NCBI GenBank assembly: GCA_039720395.1
Contig: CM077823.1
Location: 31,764,371 to 31,828,370, forward strand
From: Liquidambar formosana
Lineage: Eukaryota; Streptophyta; Magnoliopsida; Saxifragales; Altingiaceae
Direction: 5' to 3'
DNA: 64,000 bases
In this document: positions 12,198 through 24,306 of the stretch, piece by piece
Layout of the letters: each line of letters begins with the position of its first letter
How positions within the stretch are numbered: the first letter of the stretch is position 1
The notes under the pieces: generated by a model
What the model saw: only the letters and a program-made list of their open reading frames with translations
Told to the model about the DNA's origin: nothing
Database searches by the model: none
Position numbers and translations under genes: made by a program

Positions 12198-12613
12198 CTA
12201 TGGCACAAACATTTTTTCTTGACACATGCATCTCCATACCTGGGGATAGTACTCATTTTCTTCCAACTCTGTTGTTCGAATCAATACCACAACTGGCACA
12301 CAGGGTCTGCATTAGTCACACTTGGAATGGCAAGTAGCCGGGAGTGATCCTCTCATTCCCTTCTCAATTCTTCGTTTAAACAGGTTCTCGTCGTTTGCAC
12401 TTGACCTGCCATTAGCCTAGGTAAAATTTGACAATTAAACAAAATATTTCTATACTGATGCTTGACAAACCTATATATAGTACTGGAAAGTGAAGGGTTG
12501 AACTTTCTGGTGCAGGTGAAGGAGAGCTGGGTAGGTTGTAGCGTGAGTGAACGGAGCATGGAGGAATGAAAATGGTGAGCAAGAGGGTGATGATTAGTGT
12601 CGTAGGCTTTAGG
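12198..12613 (-). pseudogene. EPFL (epidermal patterning factor-like) secreted peptide, copy A, broken
   Basis: On the - strand, exon 2 (12198-12416) encodes an EPF/EPFL mature peptide: GSLPATCHSKC, a C-x2-C-x2-C pattern, EYYPQVWRCMC and a FVP end. All six cysteines of the family are present. Exon 1 (about 12508-12613) encodes a hydrophobic signal-peptide core (LIITLLLTIFIPP). Three lesions are visible. The start codon is lost where a P450 fragment abuts at 12612. The splice donor reads GA instead of GT at 12506-12507. An in-frame TAA replaces a Gln codon between the second and third cysteines, by comparison with copy C. Functional EPFL peptides are secreted ligands of ERECTA-family receptors in stomatal and growth patterning. 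It is convergent with IFRD copy A. Confidence 0.75.
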
Positions 12614-12963
12614 CTTCACAATCCCAAAGGGTGCTCAAGTGCTGGTGAATGTATGGGCTATTGGGCGAGACCTGAGCACATGGGACAACGCAAACTCATT
12701 TGTGCCGGAGAGTTTCTTGGGATCGGATATCGACTTCAAGGGCAGGGATTTCGAGCTAATTCCATTCGGTGCAGGACGCCGAATATGCCCTGGTTTGCCA
12801 TTGGCTATTCGTATGCTTCACTTTAGTGCTAGGTTCACTCCTTCACTCAATTGATTGGAAGCTTGAAGATGTTGTTACACCAGAGGACATGGACATGGAA
12901 GAAAAGTTTGGCATCACCTTAGAGAAGGCTAAACCCCTACGTGCTGTCCCCATTTATGTGTAA
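12612..12963 (+). pseudogene. Cytochrome P450 C-terminal fragment (CYP76-like)
   Basis: The frame reads [20 protein letters not shown] and then the heme-binding motif [11 protein letters not shown], with the cysteine ligand in place. It ends in MEEKFGITLEKA and PLRAVPIYV before TAA at 12961. These words match the CYP76 family. Only the last ~115 residues are present; everything before the beta 1-4 strand region, including the I-helix and ExxR, is missing. One extra T near 12823 (CACTTTAGTG) shifts the frame, so two frames are needed to read it. It starts exactly where homology between duplication blocks A and C stops. Confidence 0.85.
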
Positions 12964-13995
12964 ATAATGTTTGTTAATTATGTGAGACTGCTTCTATATT
13001 ATGGGCTTCTTTAGGGTTCTAAGTTGTTCAAGAAGCCGTATATATATATATGTCTCTAGTGAATTAATTATGTGGGTTTTGCATTTGTAGGGTATTAAGA
13101 TTTTGGATGGGGTTCTGTTTGGCTGTGTTAAAGTTGGCTTGGATGCTGCTTTGTTGTTGAATTAATAAAAGGTTACTCTGATTCTGGACCAATGCGATAT
13201 AGTCTCACTGCCTAGTCTCTCAAAAGGCATCATCAATATATTAAATGTCTTAGGCTCGTAAATACCTTTTTTTTCCCCCAAACGGTTACATTAATTGGCT
13301 TCCATGTATCCATATATTAAATTAGATATGTTAACCTCTAAAGTTTGAATTGCTTTCTTTCCAAAACATTGGCTGCCAGCCATATATCATTAATGGTGGT
13401 ATTAGCATTTCTACCGAGCCATTTTTTTCTCATGACTTCATTGGTTATTTTTATTTTTATTTTTTACCATAAACTATATGCCCATATAATAAATGCAATC
13501 AAAGGTATTGACCAATAGGATCATATTTTTTTTTTTTTTTTTTTTTTTGACCCATAAGAAACTGTAACAATTTGGGAGTCATTGTTTTGGAAACCCAAGA
13601 TTCACTTACTGATTAGAAAAAAAAAAAACCGCCCCTAACATTAATGCAATCCATAATTTTCTATTCTTGGGTTTTGGATTCATAAAATAGCCCCTGACAT
13701 CTAATATTTTTAATCTAATTTAATTTCTTTTACCCAAAAGGAAAAAAAAAAAATAGCAAATATAGAAATGCATTAAATTTCTTCCCAACCATTAGTCCGT
13801 TAAGTGTTAGAAATGAATTATTTTATTTTTATTGGTTTTAAAATAAATAAATCACCGAATACAGGTTTCAACAACATATTAAATATTTTTAACAGTTATG
13901 TACTTACGTGTGGACATGTAAAGGCTCTTCTTCCTCTTCGAAATTTTGTCATCTAATTAAATACAAATTATAAATAAATCATCAAAATAATGGGT
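12964..13995. other. Intergenic, AT-rich
   Basis: The first ~200 bases look like the 3' UTR of the P450 fragment. The rest holds homopolymer T and A tracts (for example 13527-13548) and no recognised feature. Confidence 0.5.
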
Positions 13996-14004
13996 TTCAA
14001 ATAA

Positions 14005-14127
14005 GGAAAATGCTAGGCGTCCCAATTTCGGGACTCCCGAATAGACACAAGGGTGGATCCCACAGTAGATGCGTCTCACCCTTTGTGTCTCTTGGGGATT
14101 CTCGAATTTGGACCCGTGGCATCATCC
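14005..14127. mobile_element. Short Mutator-type MITE with 9-bp target duplication
   Basis: A 123-bp element flanked by perfect direct repeats TTCAAATAA at 13996-14004 and 14128-14136. The ends are imperfect inverted repeats. The left arm reads GGCGTCCCAATTT and CGAATAGACACAAGGG; the right arm, reverse complemented, reads GGGTCCAAATT and CAAGAGACACAAAGGG. A 9-bp duplication is typical of Mutator-like elements. Confidence 0.75.
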
Positions 14128-14279
14128 TTCAAATAAACACTGATTTCTTCCCCAACAATTTCCTTTTTATTATTATTTTTTTCCACATAATGGTTTTCCT
14201 TTTTTTTTTCTTAAAAAAAAAATTTTGCTTTAGTCATTTATTTTCTCCACTCCAACTTTTAGTATTCCTTTATTTTTAA

Positions 14280-14650
14280 GGATAAATCAAAGAAAACCCC
14301 CTTGAAATATTGGAGGGGGGGGGGGGGGGGGTGAGCAAATAACCCCCTTATATTTTAATTTTGTAAATGTGCCTCCCTTATGTTTTAATTTTTGGCAATG
14401 TGCCTCACCATCACTCGCCGTTAATGAAAATTGACGAAAATTAATCATGTAGCTACGCACGTGATACCATTAATGGACCCGTGTTGCCCAAAATCGCTAG
14501 AACCCTCGTCGAAATCATATCGAATTGGGTGACCATCGATAATTGGTTTTGTCTTCCAATTGAACTACGGGGCACATTGACAAAATTAAAACATAAGGGA
14601 GGTTATCTGCTAACCCTCCCATATTTTAGGGGGTTTTTTACAATTTATCT
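14280..14650. mobile_element. MITE with terminal inverted repeats and 9-10-bp target duplication
   Basis: The left end reads GGATAAATCAAAGAAAACCCCC. The right end, reverse complemented, reads GATAAATTGTAAAAAACCCCC. Both continue into an AATATTGGAGGG or AATATGGGAGGG match. The flanks share TTATTTTTAA at 14270-14279 and 14650-14659. A run of about 18 G lies at 14314-14331. There is no coding capacity. Length and duplication size fit a Mutator-like MITE. Confidence 0.7.
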
Positions 14651-14659
14651 TATTTTTAA

Positions 14660-15905
14660 CACCGACTAAAATCAAAAAGTTTGGAAAAAAAACTCACTTT
14701 TCAATTCTTAACCAACCAAAAATTGTAGGCAAGTGAGTCTTAGGTAGCCAAAATAGTGACTCTTATTCCAAAAACACTCACTATTTTTCAGATTTTGTAT
14801 GTTTGCGAGAATGATGGACAACAAGATTTGATGCTTTCAAGACTTTGAAGTGATTGCAAAAAAGAGATGGCAATTCTACTTTGGGGAGGTTAGATATTTT
14901 ATTTTTCTTCTATTTTCTACTCTTTCTTCTTCTTCTTCTTCTTTTTTTTTTTTCTTTTTTTTTTTGTAGTTCCTCTTTTTAATATTTTAGGCCAATATTG
15001 TTTTTACCTAATTAAGATTTTAAGTTTGTTAGAATGTAAATATTATTTATAGGTGAAAAATATGTCTTTTAACTTTGGGGAAAAAGTACGTGACACAGCC
15101 AAATCGTAACCATTGAAATGATAAAAATTAAATACATTTTTCTCTACACCCTTTCTCTTTTTCGTGGTCATGAATTTTTTGGTTGTCATTGCATTTTTGC
15201 AATGACAGTCTGCTATACTAGTACTGTCCCTTAACTTTTGATCTTTTTTTATTATTAATTATTTTCCATTTGATTGTTTTTTTATATATTGTTTTTCCTT
15301 GAATAATTAAAGAGTAACTATTGATCTACTCAAACTTTTCAAAAATAAAAATTTCAAAAAAGATAAAGGATGTCTACTTGATTTGATTATAAGTGGATTA
15401 TTTTAGCACTTTTCTAAATTATTTATTGTATTAAATAAATATAATTCATTAAGATGTTGGAATTGGAGATACCAATTAGTAGGACAATATTGGCCAGGTT
15501 ATGTATAAATCTAATTTTTGGAACTGTTCCTTCTTATGCATGTTTTATACAATTATGACGAAAGCTTGCTTATAACTTATAAGAGACTCTTAACGGATCA
15601 TGAATTTCTAGGTGATGTATTGAACTTTATAATTTTAAGACCTACAAATATAAATGTTTAATTAATGTTTAATTAATAGTTTTTAAAAGATGAGAAAAAA
15701 TAGGAGTTGGGCAATTGGGGATAGTCACAGGTAACCATTGTTAGATAGCAGATATAGTTTTGGGAGTCCCTAAGAAAGTGGAAGGAGTTTAGGATTGCTT
15801 GTGAAAATGACTTTTTTGGCCCTAAAATGTGATTGTCCTTTAAAATGAGATGATGGTTTTTTAATACTTTAATTTGTACATCCAACCAAAAGTGCAATCC
15901 TTTCT
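14660..15905. other. Intergenic, AT-rich
   Basis: Apart from pyrimidine-rich tracts near 14924-14965, nothing coding or repetitive could be supported here. Confidence 0.4.
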
Positions 15906-15909
15906 ATAA

Positions 15910-16190
15910 TAGTATACACTAGTAATTGAGCACACGCAATGCGTGTGCAACACATTTTTTCAAGTTTCCTCTACATCAGTGGAACTGTTATGTCAGTTTC
16001 CAAGTTTTTAAACCGCATGTACGTGTGGAGGAGAGAATTAAAGGGAAACAGGCTGTGGGGGGTTTTTCAAATTTGGTAAAATTACCAAATCGTCTCTTAA
16101 CTTTATTAATTTATAAGGGGTATTTTAGTATTTCCAAGTGCAGTCCAACCACAAAGGGAATTGGCTTTATATAGTAGTATAGATAGATAA
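15910..16190. repeat. Possible transposable-element remnant with a near-palindrome
   Basis: It contains the near-perfect palindrome GCACACGCAATGCGTGTGC at about 15929-15947. Its edges, ATAGTATACACTAGTAATTG and TTATATAGTAGTATAGAT, look like short degraded termini. It lies just upstream of the first exon of IFRD copy B. The assignment as a transposon is tentative. Confidence 0.35.
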
Positions 16191-16199
16191 AATACCCTA

Positions 16200-16493
16200 A
16201 TTTCTATGTTCAATGGCCAGTTTCCTAATCCTAACATGAAAAGGAATTAAGTTTTTCCTAATTTCTTCGACTAGTGGACGAGTTTCCTAAACTCGCCTCA
16301 CGTTCAAGCAAAAGAGAGACCCCTGAACCAAAAACCCTACATAAACTGTACTCTTCTATCCTCTTCCTCTCATAAAAACTCTTGTCGTAGCAATCTTCCT
16401 CACGAACTCAATCCAGTATTCAGAGCAATATTCCTTATCTCATTCTCTCCCCATTCTAATTGCCCAAGTATCCTCTCCCTTTTAACCCACTAC

Positions 16494-16536
<43 letters not shown>

Positions 16537-16570
16537 TGGCGGTTGTACTGATTTGTTATCGTAATTTTGT
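16200..16570 (+). promoter_or_regulatory. Probable promoter and 5' UTR of IFRD copy B
   Basis: Pyrimidine-rich sequence with many CTCTTCC-type words leads up to the first exon. A (GT)n microsatellite occupies about 16499-16534. A sequence that could be a 3' splice site (TATGAGCAG) ends at 16578, so a 5' UTR intron is possible. I see no unambiguous TATA box. Confidence 0.4.
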
Positions 16571-17084
16571 ATGAGCAGAGAGATGATGGCTATGTTGAGT
16601 GGGGTAGACCCAGGCTCGTCGACTAATGATCTGACAGATATTCTCGGATTTGGTACTCATATACACTTACATATATATATATATATATTCTTATTCTAAT
16701 TATCAGCATCTCTTTTTATTTTTTATTTTTATAAGTCGATGGTGGATCGTTTTTCATGATAGTCACTTTTAGGGCTTGTGGGTTGGTTTCTGTGTTGCTA
16801 ATTGCTTTCTGTTTGTTTATTTGTTCATTATATATATGTTCAACAAGTTTTCACGCCCATCGCTTTCCTGAATCAGTTTATCAATTCCATGTTTCAGATA
16901 ACATCGCGTTTTATTGTAGTTCATGAGTTTTGGTTTTCTAGTTTGCTTATATTCTTTTTTTTTGTTTGTAGGTTTTCTCATCCTCTTTTGTTCGTTTTCC
17001 TAAGACCGAATAGGGGGGCTGGGGGGTGGGGTGGATGGTTTACTAATGAATTTGCATAATAATCCTTTATTTGGTTAGGGGTAT

Positions 17085-17365
17085 TTTCGTAATTATTGGA
17101 TAGGGGTATTTTCGTAATTATTGAGGTGTGTATAAAACATTGGGGGGTTTAGAAATCAATGAAGGGCTACTGATCAAAATGGGAGGTGGCAATAGCCAGG
17201 TCCTATTATTGTCCTGTCAAGGGATCAAAATCCCGACATCCTACAAGTAGCATATTGGGGTGGGCCTAGTTATTGCCATCCCCCATTTTGATCAACAACC
17301 TCTAACTGATTTCTAACCCTTACAATTTTTCAAACACACCCCACCAAAGTTTCAAAATACCCCTA
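17085..17365. mobile_element. MITE/fold-back in intron 1 of IFRD copy B
   Basis: Arms are inverted repeats. TAGGGGTATTTTCG near 17101 pairs with CAAAATACCCCTAG near 17353. TTTAGAAATCA pairs with TGATTTCTAACCC. GATCAAAATGGGAGGTGGCA near 17175 pairs with TTGCCATCCCCCATTTTGATC near 17272. The left edge is duplicated (GGGGTATTTTCGTAATTATTG occurs twice). The inner words resemble the xylosidase-intron MITEs at 62384 and 63389. Confidence 0.65.
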
Positions 17366-20300
17366 GTCAATGAGAATAAATTTTTAGGCTATTGATTTGT
17401 ACTCCCATTAATAGTACCAATTGTCTCAAAGAGGACCCTTTTTTCATGTTATCTTTTTTAATTTTTTTTATCTAAGTTTTTCTTCTTCTTTGGATGCATA
17501 GGAAATTTTGAGATTTTCACGTGTATGTTCGGTATTGAAAAAAGGGTATATTTTTGTCTGTATTCTGGGAGGCGTTTGGTTTTTCAATTCTATTGAAGAT
17601 CAGGTGACCGGTTTATGCAATTCTATTTCTCTATGCTCTGGTGTTTGTTGCAGAACTATATGTTTGCTTATCCTTCATGCTTTGTTTTGATTTTGTCTAC
17701 TATTTAGAAGTGTTGTTGTGCTTTGGCACTATGATGGGGGCGGTGATAGAGGGCGTCTTTTCAATGTCTTGTGGTGATAGGGGTAGTGCTTGTTAATTTG
17801 ATTAGGCCATGTCCCTAGCCATTCTTCCTTTAGCTTCTTTGTTGCATGGTTTTTGTATTTATATTCTGTTGGGGTTTCTATTAATTTGGGTTATTACATT
17901 GTGGGTTATGTATGAAAGGGGTGTCTTTACAGTCAATTGGAATGTTTTGTTGGTGTAATTTGGGGTTTCGGCCAATAGTTAGTGTGGATTTGATTTGTTA
18001 TGGCACGCTATTTCCAGTTTGTTGTGACTTGTAGGGATGCTTTATTTGTATATATATATTTTTTTTTTCAAAAAATATTACAGTTTCTGTTTTAGTGTTC
18101 TGTGGGGGTGGTTAGGTTGAGTTATGTCTTCTTATGTGTAATTTTATCTTCAATATTAAATTAATAGAACTTTGTTTCTTGCTGATAAAGAAAAAAAAGG
18201 TTGGATGGTAAAGCATATGAGTATCGTACCTCATGCCTGGGTTTTGAATCGAACCCCAAAAAGGACATGCACTCGTCTCCATGTATAGTGGTTTTGCATG
18301 TGCAAGAACTTTTGATAACGTATGTTAATTTGATGATAAACAATTTGTTACCGTAGGTCACTATAAAAGTAATAGAAGAACAGCTCCTACTGTTGCTGTC
18401 GTTGCCTATGATGGTGCTATTGCTGCCAATGATGATGATGATGATATTATGAGTTCACATAGTTATGCACCCAAGCCATTATCATACTATTTGGAGAAAT
18501 TGTTTGAGAAAAGGTGTGGCTAATATTATTTATTGTATTTCCAAATCTTGCCAGTTTTATTTCTGTAATTTTTGTGACTTTAGCTTAATGTGGGTGTTAT
18601 TTTGTTCTTTTATTGGTAAAGGCAATCCACAAGAGAGGAAGCACTGTCTGTAATAATTGAGGCTTTTGCTAGTAACTTAGAGCTTGACTTAGTAGAAGAG
18701 CTAGAAGTAAGCAATCTCTTTGTGATTCTCCATCTATTTCTTTGATGAAACATTTTTCTTTTAATATATTTATACTTTGACCTTGGTTACCGACAAAGAG
18801 TAAACTCTTCCTTTAAATGAAATTCTTTCTGCATGATGTTTAATTGATTAGAATTTATAAAATTTTGAGTGGCAGCATTCCTAATTCTTTGATGATAATT
18901 TTTTTGATTAGATGCCTTTATAGGACATATCGGACTTAGTGAAATGTAAACCTTTTTTTTTAAAAAAAAGAAAAAACTAGAATATCAATGTTGCTCGTGC
19001 ATCTATTCTAAAACTTTCGTGACAATCTACTTCTTCCACCCCAAGTATGCATGTACGTAGGTGGTTTTGTAGTTTAATTTTTATGTAATATAATGAAAGT
19101 TTAACTTCTCCAAGTGGACATGAGTGTATCAATCATCTAACGTTTTATTTTCTTTTAGTTTTGCTACTTTAATGCATCAATGCCTGAATTCCATAAAAGG
19201 GGGTTCTTCCATGGAGATTTCTTTAGCTTGTCATGCAATCGGTTAGTCCATTGGTCCTAAATCGTGTTTTTATTTCTGTCTCTTGCTTTCACTTTTAATT
19301 GAATTTCTTTTATAACCATTTGTAACATTATTAGCCATCACCATTGGTAGCGGTGATAATGCACATGACCTCTATGAAGAATCAATTGCTCCGCTTTCGC
19401 AAGCTCTCAAATTTGGGTCTTAGACCTTCAAGGTATCATTTGTATCTATAATAGTGGAAGTTTTTTTAAATCCCATCGTTATCTCTAGCTCTAGTATATA
19501 TTTATGAAAACAAAATTAATGTTTTCCCTGACTATGTACTACTTTACTGTAGATAATGGATTGTTTGGCCATTGTGACTTTCATCGGTGGAAATAATACT
19601 GAGGAGATTGAAAAATCGATGCAAATCATATGGAAATTCATTCATCCGGGCTCTAATGTATGTACTCTATCTAATACCTCTATATCTTAAAATCATCTGA
19701 TCTAATTGTAATTATTATGAAAATTTCTTAATTTTAGAACAAGTCATGAACAGTATGTGATATTTTCATTAAGTATGTGCAGTCCAATATTTGTATTAAT
19801 AACTCCACAATTTGGTCATTTCATTAATAATGGGAATTGTGCAAACAATCATAGAATTGTAGGTTAAGTTCTCAATTTTGCTTTGTAATCCCAAAAGGAT
19901 AGCAGTTGCTACCGTGTGGATTCTTTCTTAAATACATTCTTGATCTGTTTCTGAATAAATTTTCAATATTTTAGCTCAATTTATTCAAACTACTGAATTC
20001 ACAAATTTTTTACTACACTTGCCTGATAAGTTCCAGATATTGAATCATCCCGATGATAAGAATTAATACTGAGTACTGAATGTCACTGTTATAGTACTCC
20101 ATCCATTGTTCTTGATCAGCGAAGTGATTGATTGATGTTAATGTTGTTCTTTCCAATAGAAGCTCTAATGATACTTTTTTACTTCTCAGGTATTTGTACA
20201 CAAATGTTCAACAGATGATCTATGTGCTTCCATTTCTACTTGGTCATTTCTCCTCACAAAAATCGATGGATGGAAGCTGAATCACAAATACTGGCAAGAG

Positions 20301-21629
20301 TAAAGTGGAACTATAAAATATTTCCATGGCTTCTTTTGCTATGAGCATAACTTTCGATAGCTGGGCAGCTATGTAAATAACTGACTTGTATGTTTTGTAA
20401 ATATGATATAGGGCAATATCTAACTTTTTGGATGAATTGAAAGGAAATGATAAATCTATCCAAGTTGCTGCTCATGCAACCTTAGCATTAATTATTGAAA
20501 TAGTTCTTTGGAGAAGTTCTCAAGCACAGTAAAGGTTTCTACTGATCAATCGATTCATGAAAGGAATACTTCTATGAATGGAGATTCTTCTATACAAGCA
20601 CTGAGGGATTGTCTCTTGAAGCAAGTAAGGAGCATTTCTACGGAAGCAAGTGATGAAAGTTCCTCTAGTAAAGTTGTTAGCAATTTACATAATGGATGTT
20701 GAAATGATTTGAAATTTTTGTAGGTACTGCTTTGTTTGTTCTGTGTTTTAATTGTGCAATTTAATTGGTATACTAAAAAATCATTTAATATCAGGATGGT
20801 TATTGTCCTAAAATCTCTATCAAGATTGGTGGACAAAGACTCACTTTATCAATGTGGTCCCAATTAATGCAAGTACTACTACTCTTTTTTCTCATAAGTA
20901 TTTTCTCTTACACTATATATATTTGCACTCTAAAATTTTTTTGATAATCTTTCAACAGCTCAACTTTCCGAAGCGTTTCCCAAGTGGTGGATTTGTCAAA
21001 CACATGCTGGTTGGTTTTTTCCCTTCATACCATATTCTCTACATTTCCTTGGTGATATAACTGTTATTCTATGGTATGAATGAAATCTTTGATTGTTTGA
21101 TAGGAAAATGAACTTCTTCATAATGTCTTTGAGTTTACACCAATAAGAAAGCATCAATTCGACAACGGACAGGGAAGAGGTTTGTTTTTACACTTCGAAA
21201 TGTACAATTATTTTTTGAATGAAATTCTTCTATGTCTAATGTGCATTGAACTTTATAGGTTTCTATTCAATTTTTCCTACCTCAAGAACAATATTACAAC
21301 TACATGAACACTCATAAATTTCATATATACTTTTTTAAATGGTTTGAATAAATATATGCAGAAGATAATTCTATTGAATACCCATTCAAAAAGAATATAA
21401 TGGTTACAAGTAAAATAACAGCCACATGGTAATTATGTCAAGATAATCAATTGGTTGAATCAATACACCTCCCCCTAAACCATATAATTCTTCAATATAA
21501 TAAAAATGTTGTAATAGCTTCGCCTTTTAAAATAAAAAAAGATCCCCAAAATCCACCTAGCGGAAAAGATATACAAAAATGATTTGAACAAAATAACTAT
21601 ACCAACCAACATATTAAAACAATAGTTGA

Positions 21630-23088
21630 ACAATTGTCAAGAGTAGAAAATATGGTACAAATAGAACATATACTTCCCCAACAACAAGATAAAAAACCTT
21701 TGTTTATGCCACATGAAATACCAATCAAATTCACTACACAATTGAGCAAAGGACAATTACATCAGGAATTACAGAATCGAATCAAATTGTTAGATGAAAT
21801 CATAGAATCTAGGGTTGCTCCTGAAACACCTCAACCTCAACCTTCTACAAGCCGAATTATAGCTCTTATAACAAAACAATAAATAGTTAAATCTTAATCA
21901 GAAACTGATTATATAATTAAAACTTTTCAATATGATAAAGAACAAAAAATTAATGCTCTAAAACATACAGCAAACCAATAAATTTTTTTTACCCAAGACC
22001 AACATTTCCAGATATGCAAATAGAAGAATGAGGTCAATTTCATCAAGCCTCCTACCATGGTGGAATAATATATGAGCGGAATATAGATGGAATGACACAA
22101 TATCAAATACTTAATACACTTCAAGAAATGACAACTGGTAAGTTCTGCTTATCAAACAAAAAATCTAGAAATATCAGATCATGCTATAGCTCAATCCCTA
22201 GTTGCAGGTTTTACCAAGCAACTAAAAGGATGGTGGGATTATACCCTTTCCAATGAAGATAAACAAACCATACTATATGTAGTAAAAACAGACTCAAATG
22301 GAATAGTAATTAAAACTGAAGATGGAGAAGAAATCCAAGATGCAGGAGCAACCTTATTATTTACAATATCAAAACATTTTATAGGAGACCCATCAAAAAT
22401 AAAAGATACGACTGCAGATATACTGTCAAATCTTAGAAGCAAAAGATTAGGAGATTTTAGATGGTACAAAGATGTATTTTTAACTAAAATATTTTTAAGA
22501 CCAGATAACAATCAGTCACTGTTGGAAAGAAAAATTTATATCAAGATTGCCAAAACTCTTCGCAGAAACTATAAGAACAAAATTAAACAAACAACATAAA
22601 GTTACTATACCTTGGAAAACTTAACATATGGAGATTTAATAAGTACTACACATCAAGAAGGAGTTAAACAATGTACTCAATTTAAGTTACAACAACAAAT
22701 GAAAAGAGAAAGATTAAATAGCAGAAAAGAATTTGGATCCTTTTGTGAACAATTTGGGTTTACATTTATAAAACTCCTAAACCAAGCCATAGATCTAGAT
22801 CACATAAAAAGAATTATAGGAGAAAACACAATAAACAACATGATCATAAAAATTACTGGCCATCAAATTCAAACAAAGATGATAAGGAAGAAAACCCGTA
22901 ATAATAGACAAGATATTGTATGCCATAGATGTGGTAAAAAGGGTCATTATAAGGCCCAATGTAGGGTTAAACAAAAAATAAACTCCTTGCAAATAGATGA
23001 AGACATTAAACAACAAATAATTAATATTTTATATACCTCAGAATCAGAATATGAAAATAGCTCGAGTTCTGAAGAAGAGGAAAATTAG
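21630..23088 (+). pseudogene. Coat-protein-like region with CCHC zinc knuckle (pararetrovirus relic)
   Basis: The first part (21634-21882) is rich in Gln, Glu and Lys and looks coiled-coil. The next part, in broken frames, contains the words GFTKQLKGWWDY and FIGDPSK, as in the capsid region of petuvirus-like elements. The last part (22612-23088) has a basic run followed by a CCHC knuckle (CHRCGKKGHYKAQC, about 22921-22962) and an acidic serine/glutamate tail. Stops occur at 21880, about 22598 and 23086. The nucleocapsid role of the knuckle is known for the family; the exact protein limits are inferred. Confidence 0.65.
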
Positions 23089-23239
23089 ATAAATGAAATA
23101 AATCATGATTTAACATCATCAGAATCCACAGATGTAGAGCTAGAACAGGAACAGAAATGTAATGAAGAATGTAACCAAAAATGTTGTAATATGATAAAAA
23201 AATAATAATTATAATCAACAATCCCTTATTCTAAAATTA

Positions 23240-24279
23240 TTGATAGGATGCATGATCCAGTATTAAAAAGAGAATATCTCCATAAATTTCAAGAAATGAT
23301 AAATGAACCCAAGAAGGTTGTCCCAAGAACATATAATCTCAAAGAAATTTTAGGAGAAAAATTTAAACAGGAAGTTGAAGAAGAACCAACCATACAAGAC
23401 CTTAAACATGAAATAAAACAAATAAAAGAAGAAATAAAAGAATTAAGAAAATAAACCAATACTCATATTTATAATCTACAAGAACAAATTGATACATTAA
23501 AATCAACAACATCAAATAATACAGACAATTATGATTCAATTATACCTCAACAAGAGGAAGATATCACTAAAGAAATAGAAAATATCGGAGAAAAGGCCTT
23601 TCACCAACTCATATCCACAATAACATACGAGAAGTGGAATGTAAGAATAAAATTAGTAATTAATGATGAATATATTCTTCATATTACTGCATTAATTGAT
23701 TCAGGTGTAGATATGAATTGTATACAAGAGGGATTGATTTCGACAAAATATTATAAGAAAACTAAAGAACAACTTAGCACAGCTAGTGGTTCAAAACTTA
23801 ACATAAAATTTAAACTAGAAGATGTCCATATATACAAGGATGGAATGTGTGTAGAATCTACTTTTATCCTCATAAAAGATTTAGATAGACAGGTGATTCC
23901 TTTTATCACACTCATACAACCATTCAGAGTATATACTGAAGGCATCATCACTTTTATAAAAGATAGAAAGACAAGATTTGAATTCCTTAATCCACCTTCG
24001 GTGAGGGATGTTAATATCATAAAAAATAGACTCATTTATCGAGAAAAGCAGCAAGTTAATCAAATAATCCAAAAGACATATCATTTAAATCATTTTAAAA
24101 ATGAAATACAATACAAACAGATTGACAAACAATTAGAGGATTGGAAACTCCAACAAGCCATAAAACAATATGAAGAAAAAATAAAATCCTCAATATGCTC
24201 AGAAAATCCTCATACATTTTGGCATAGAAACAAATATATTGTCAAGCTACCATATGAAAAAGATTTCAATGAAAGTTAG
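23240..24279 (+). pseudogene. Coiled-coil and aspartic protease region (pararetrovirus relic)
   Basis: The frame at 23248-23454 is highly charged (EIKQIKEEIKELRK) and reads as a coiled coil. Further on, LIDSGVDMNCIQEG near 23694-23735 matches the family D-S-G retropepsin active site. It is followed by YYKKTKEQL and a TASGSKL segment, as in caulimovirid proteases. The frame ends in TAG at 24277, just before the reverse transcriptase start. Confidence 0.65.
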
Positions 24280-24306
24280 ATACCAACAAAAGCAAGACCA
24301 ATACAA

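Noticed and set aside
12353..12619. 88-residue - strand frame starting MKPKAYD
   Set aside because: It is out of phase with the EPFL signal peptide and runs across the dead intron. The EPFL reading explains the locus better.
14314..14331. Run of ~18 G as a possible G-quadruplex or assembly gap marker
   Set aside because: It lies inside a MITE arm next to C-rich TIR words, and a homopolymer expansion of the arm explains it.
18190..18305. Possible SINE in IFRD copy B intron (GAATCGAACCCC)
   Set aside because: Only a B-box-like word is present, with no convincing A-box or tail.
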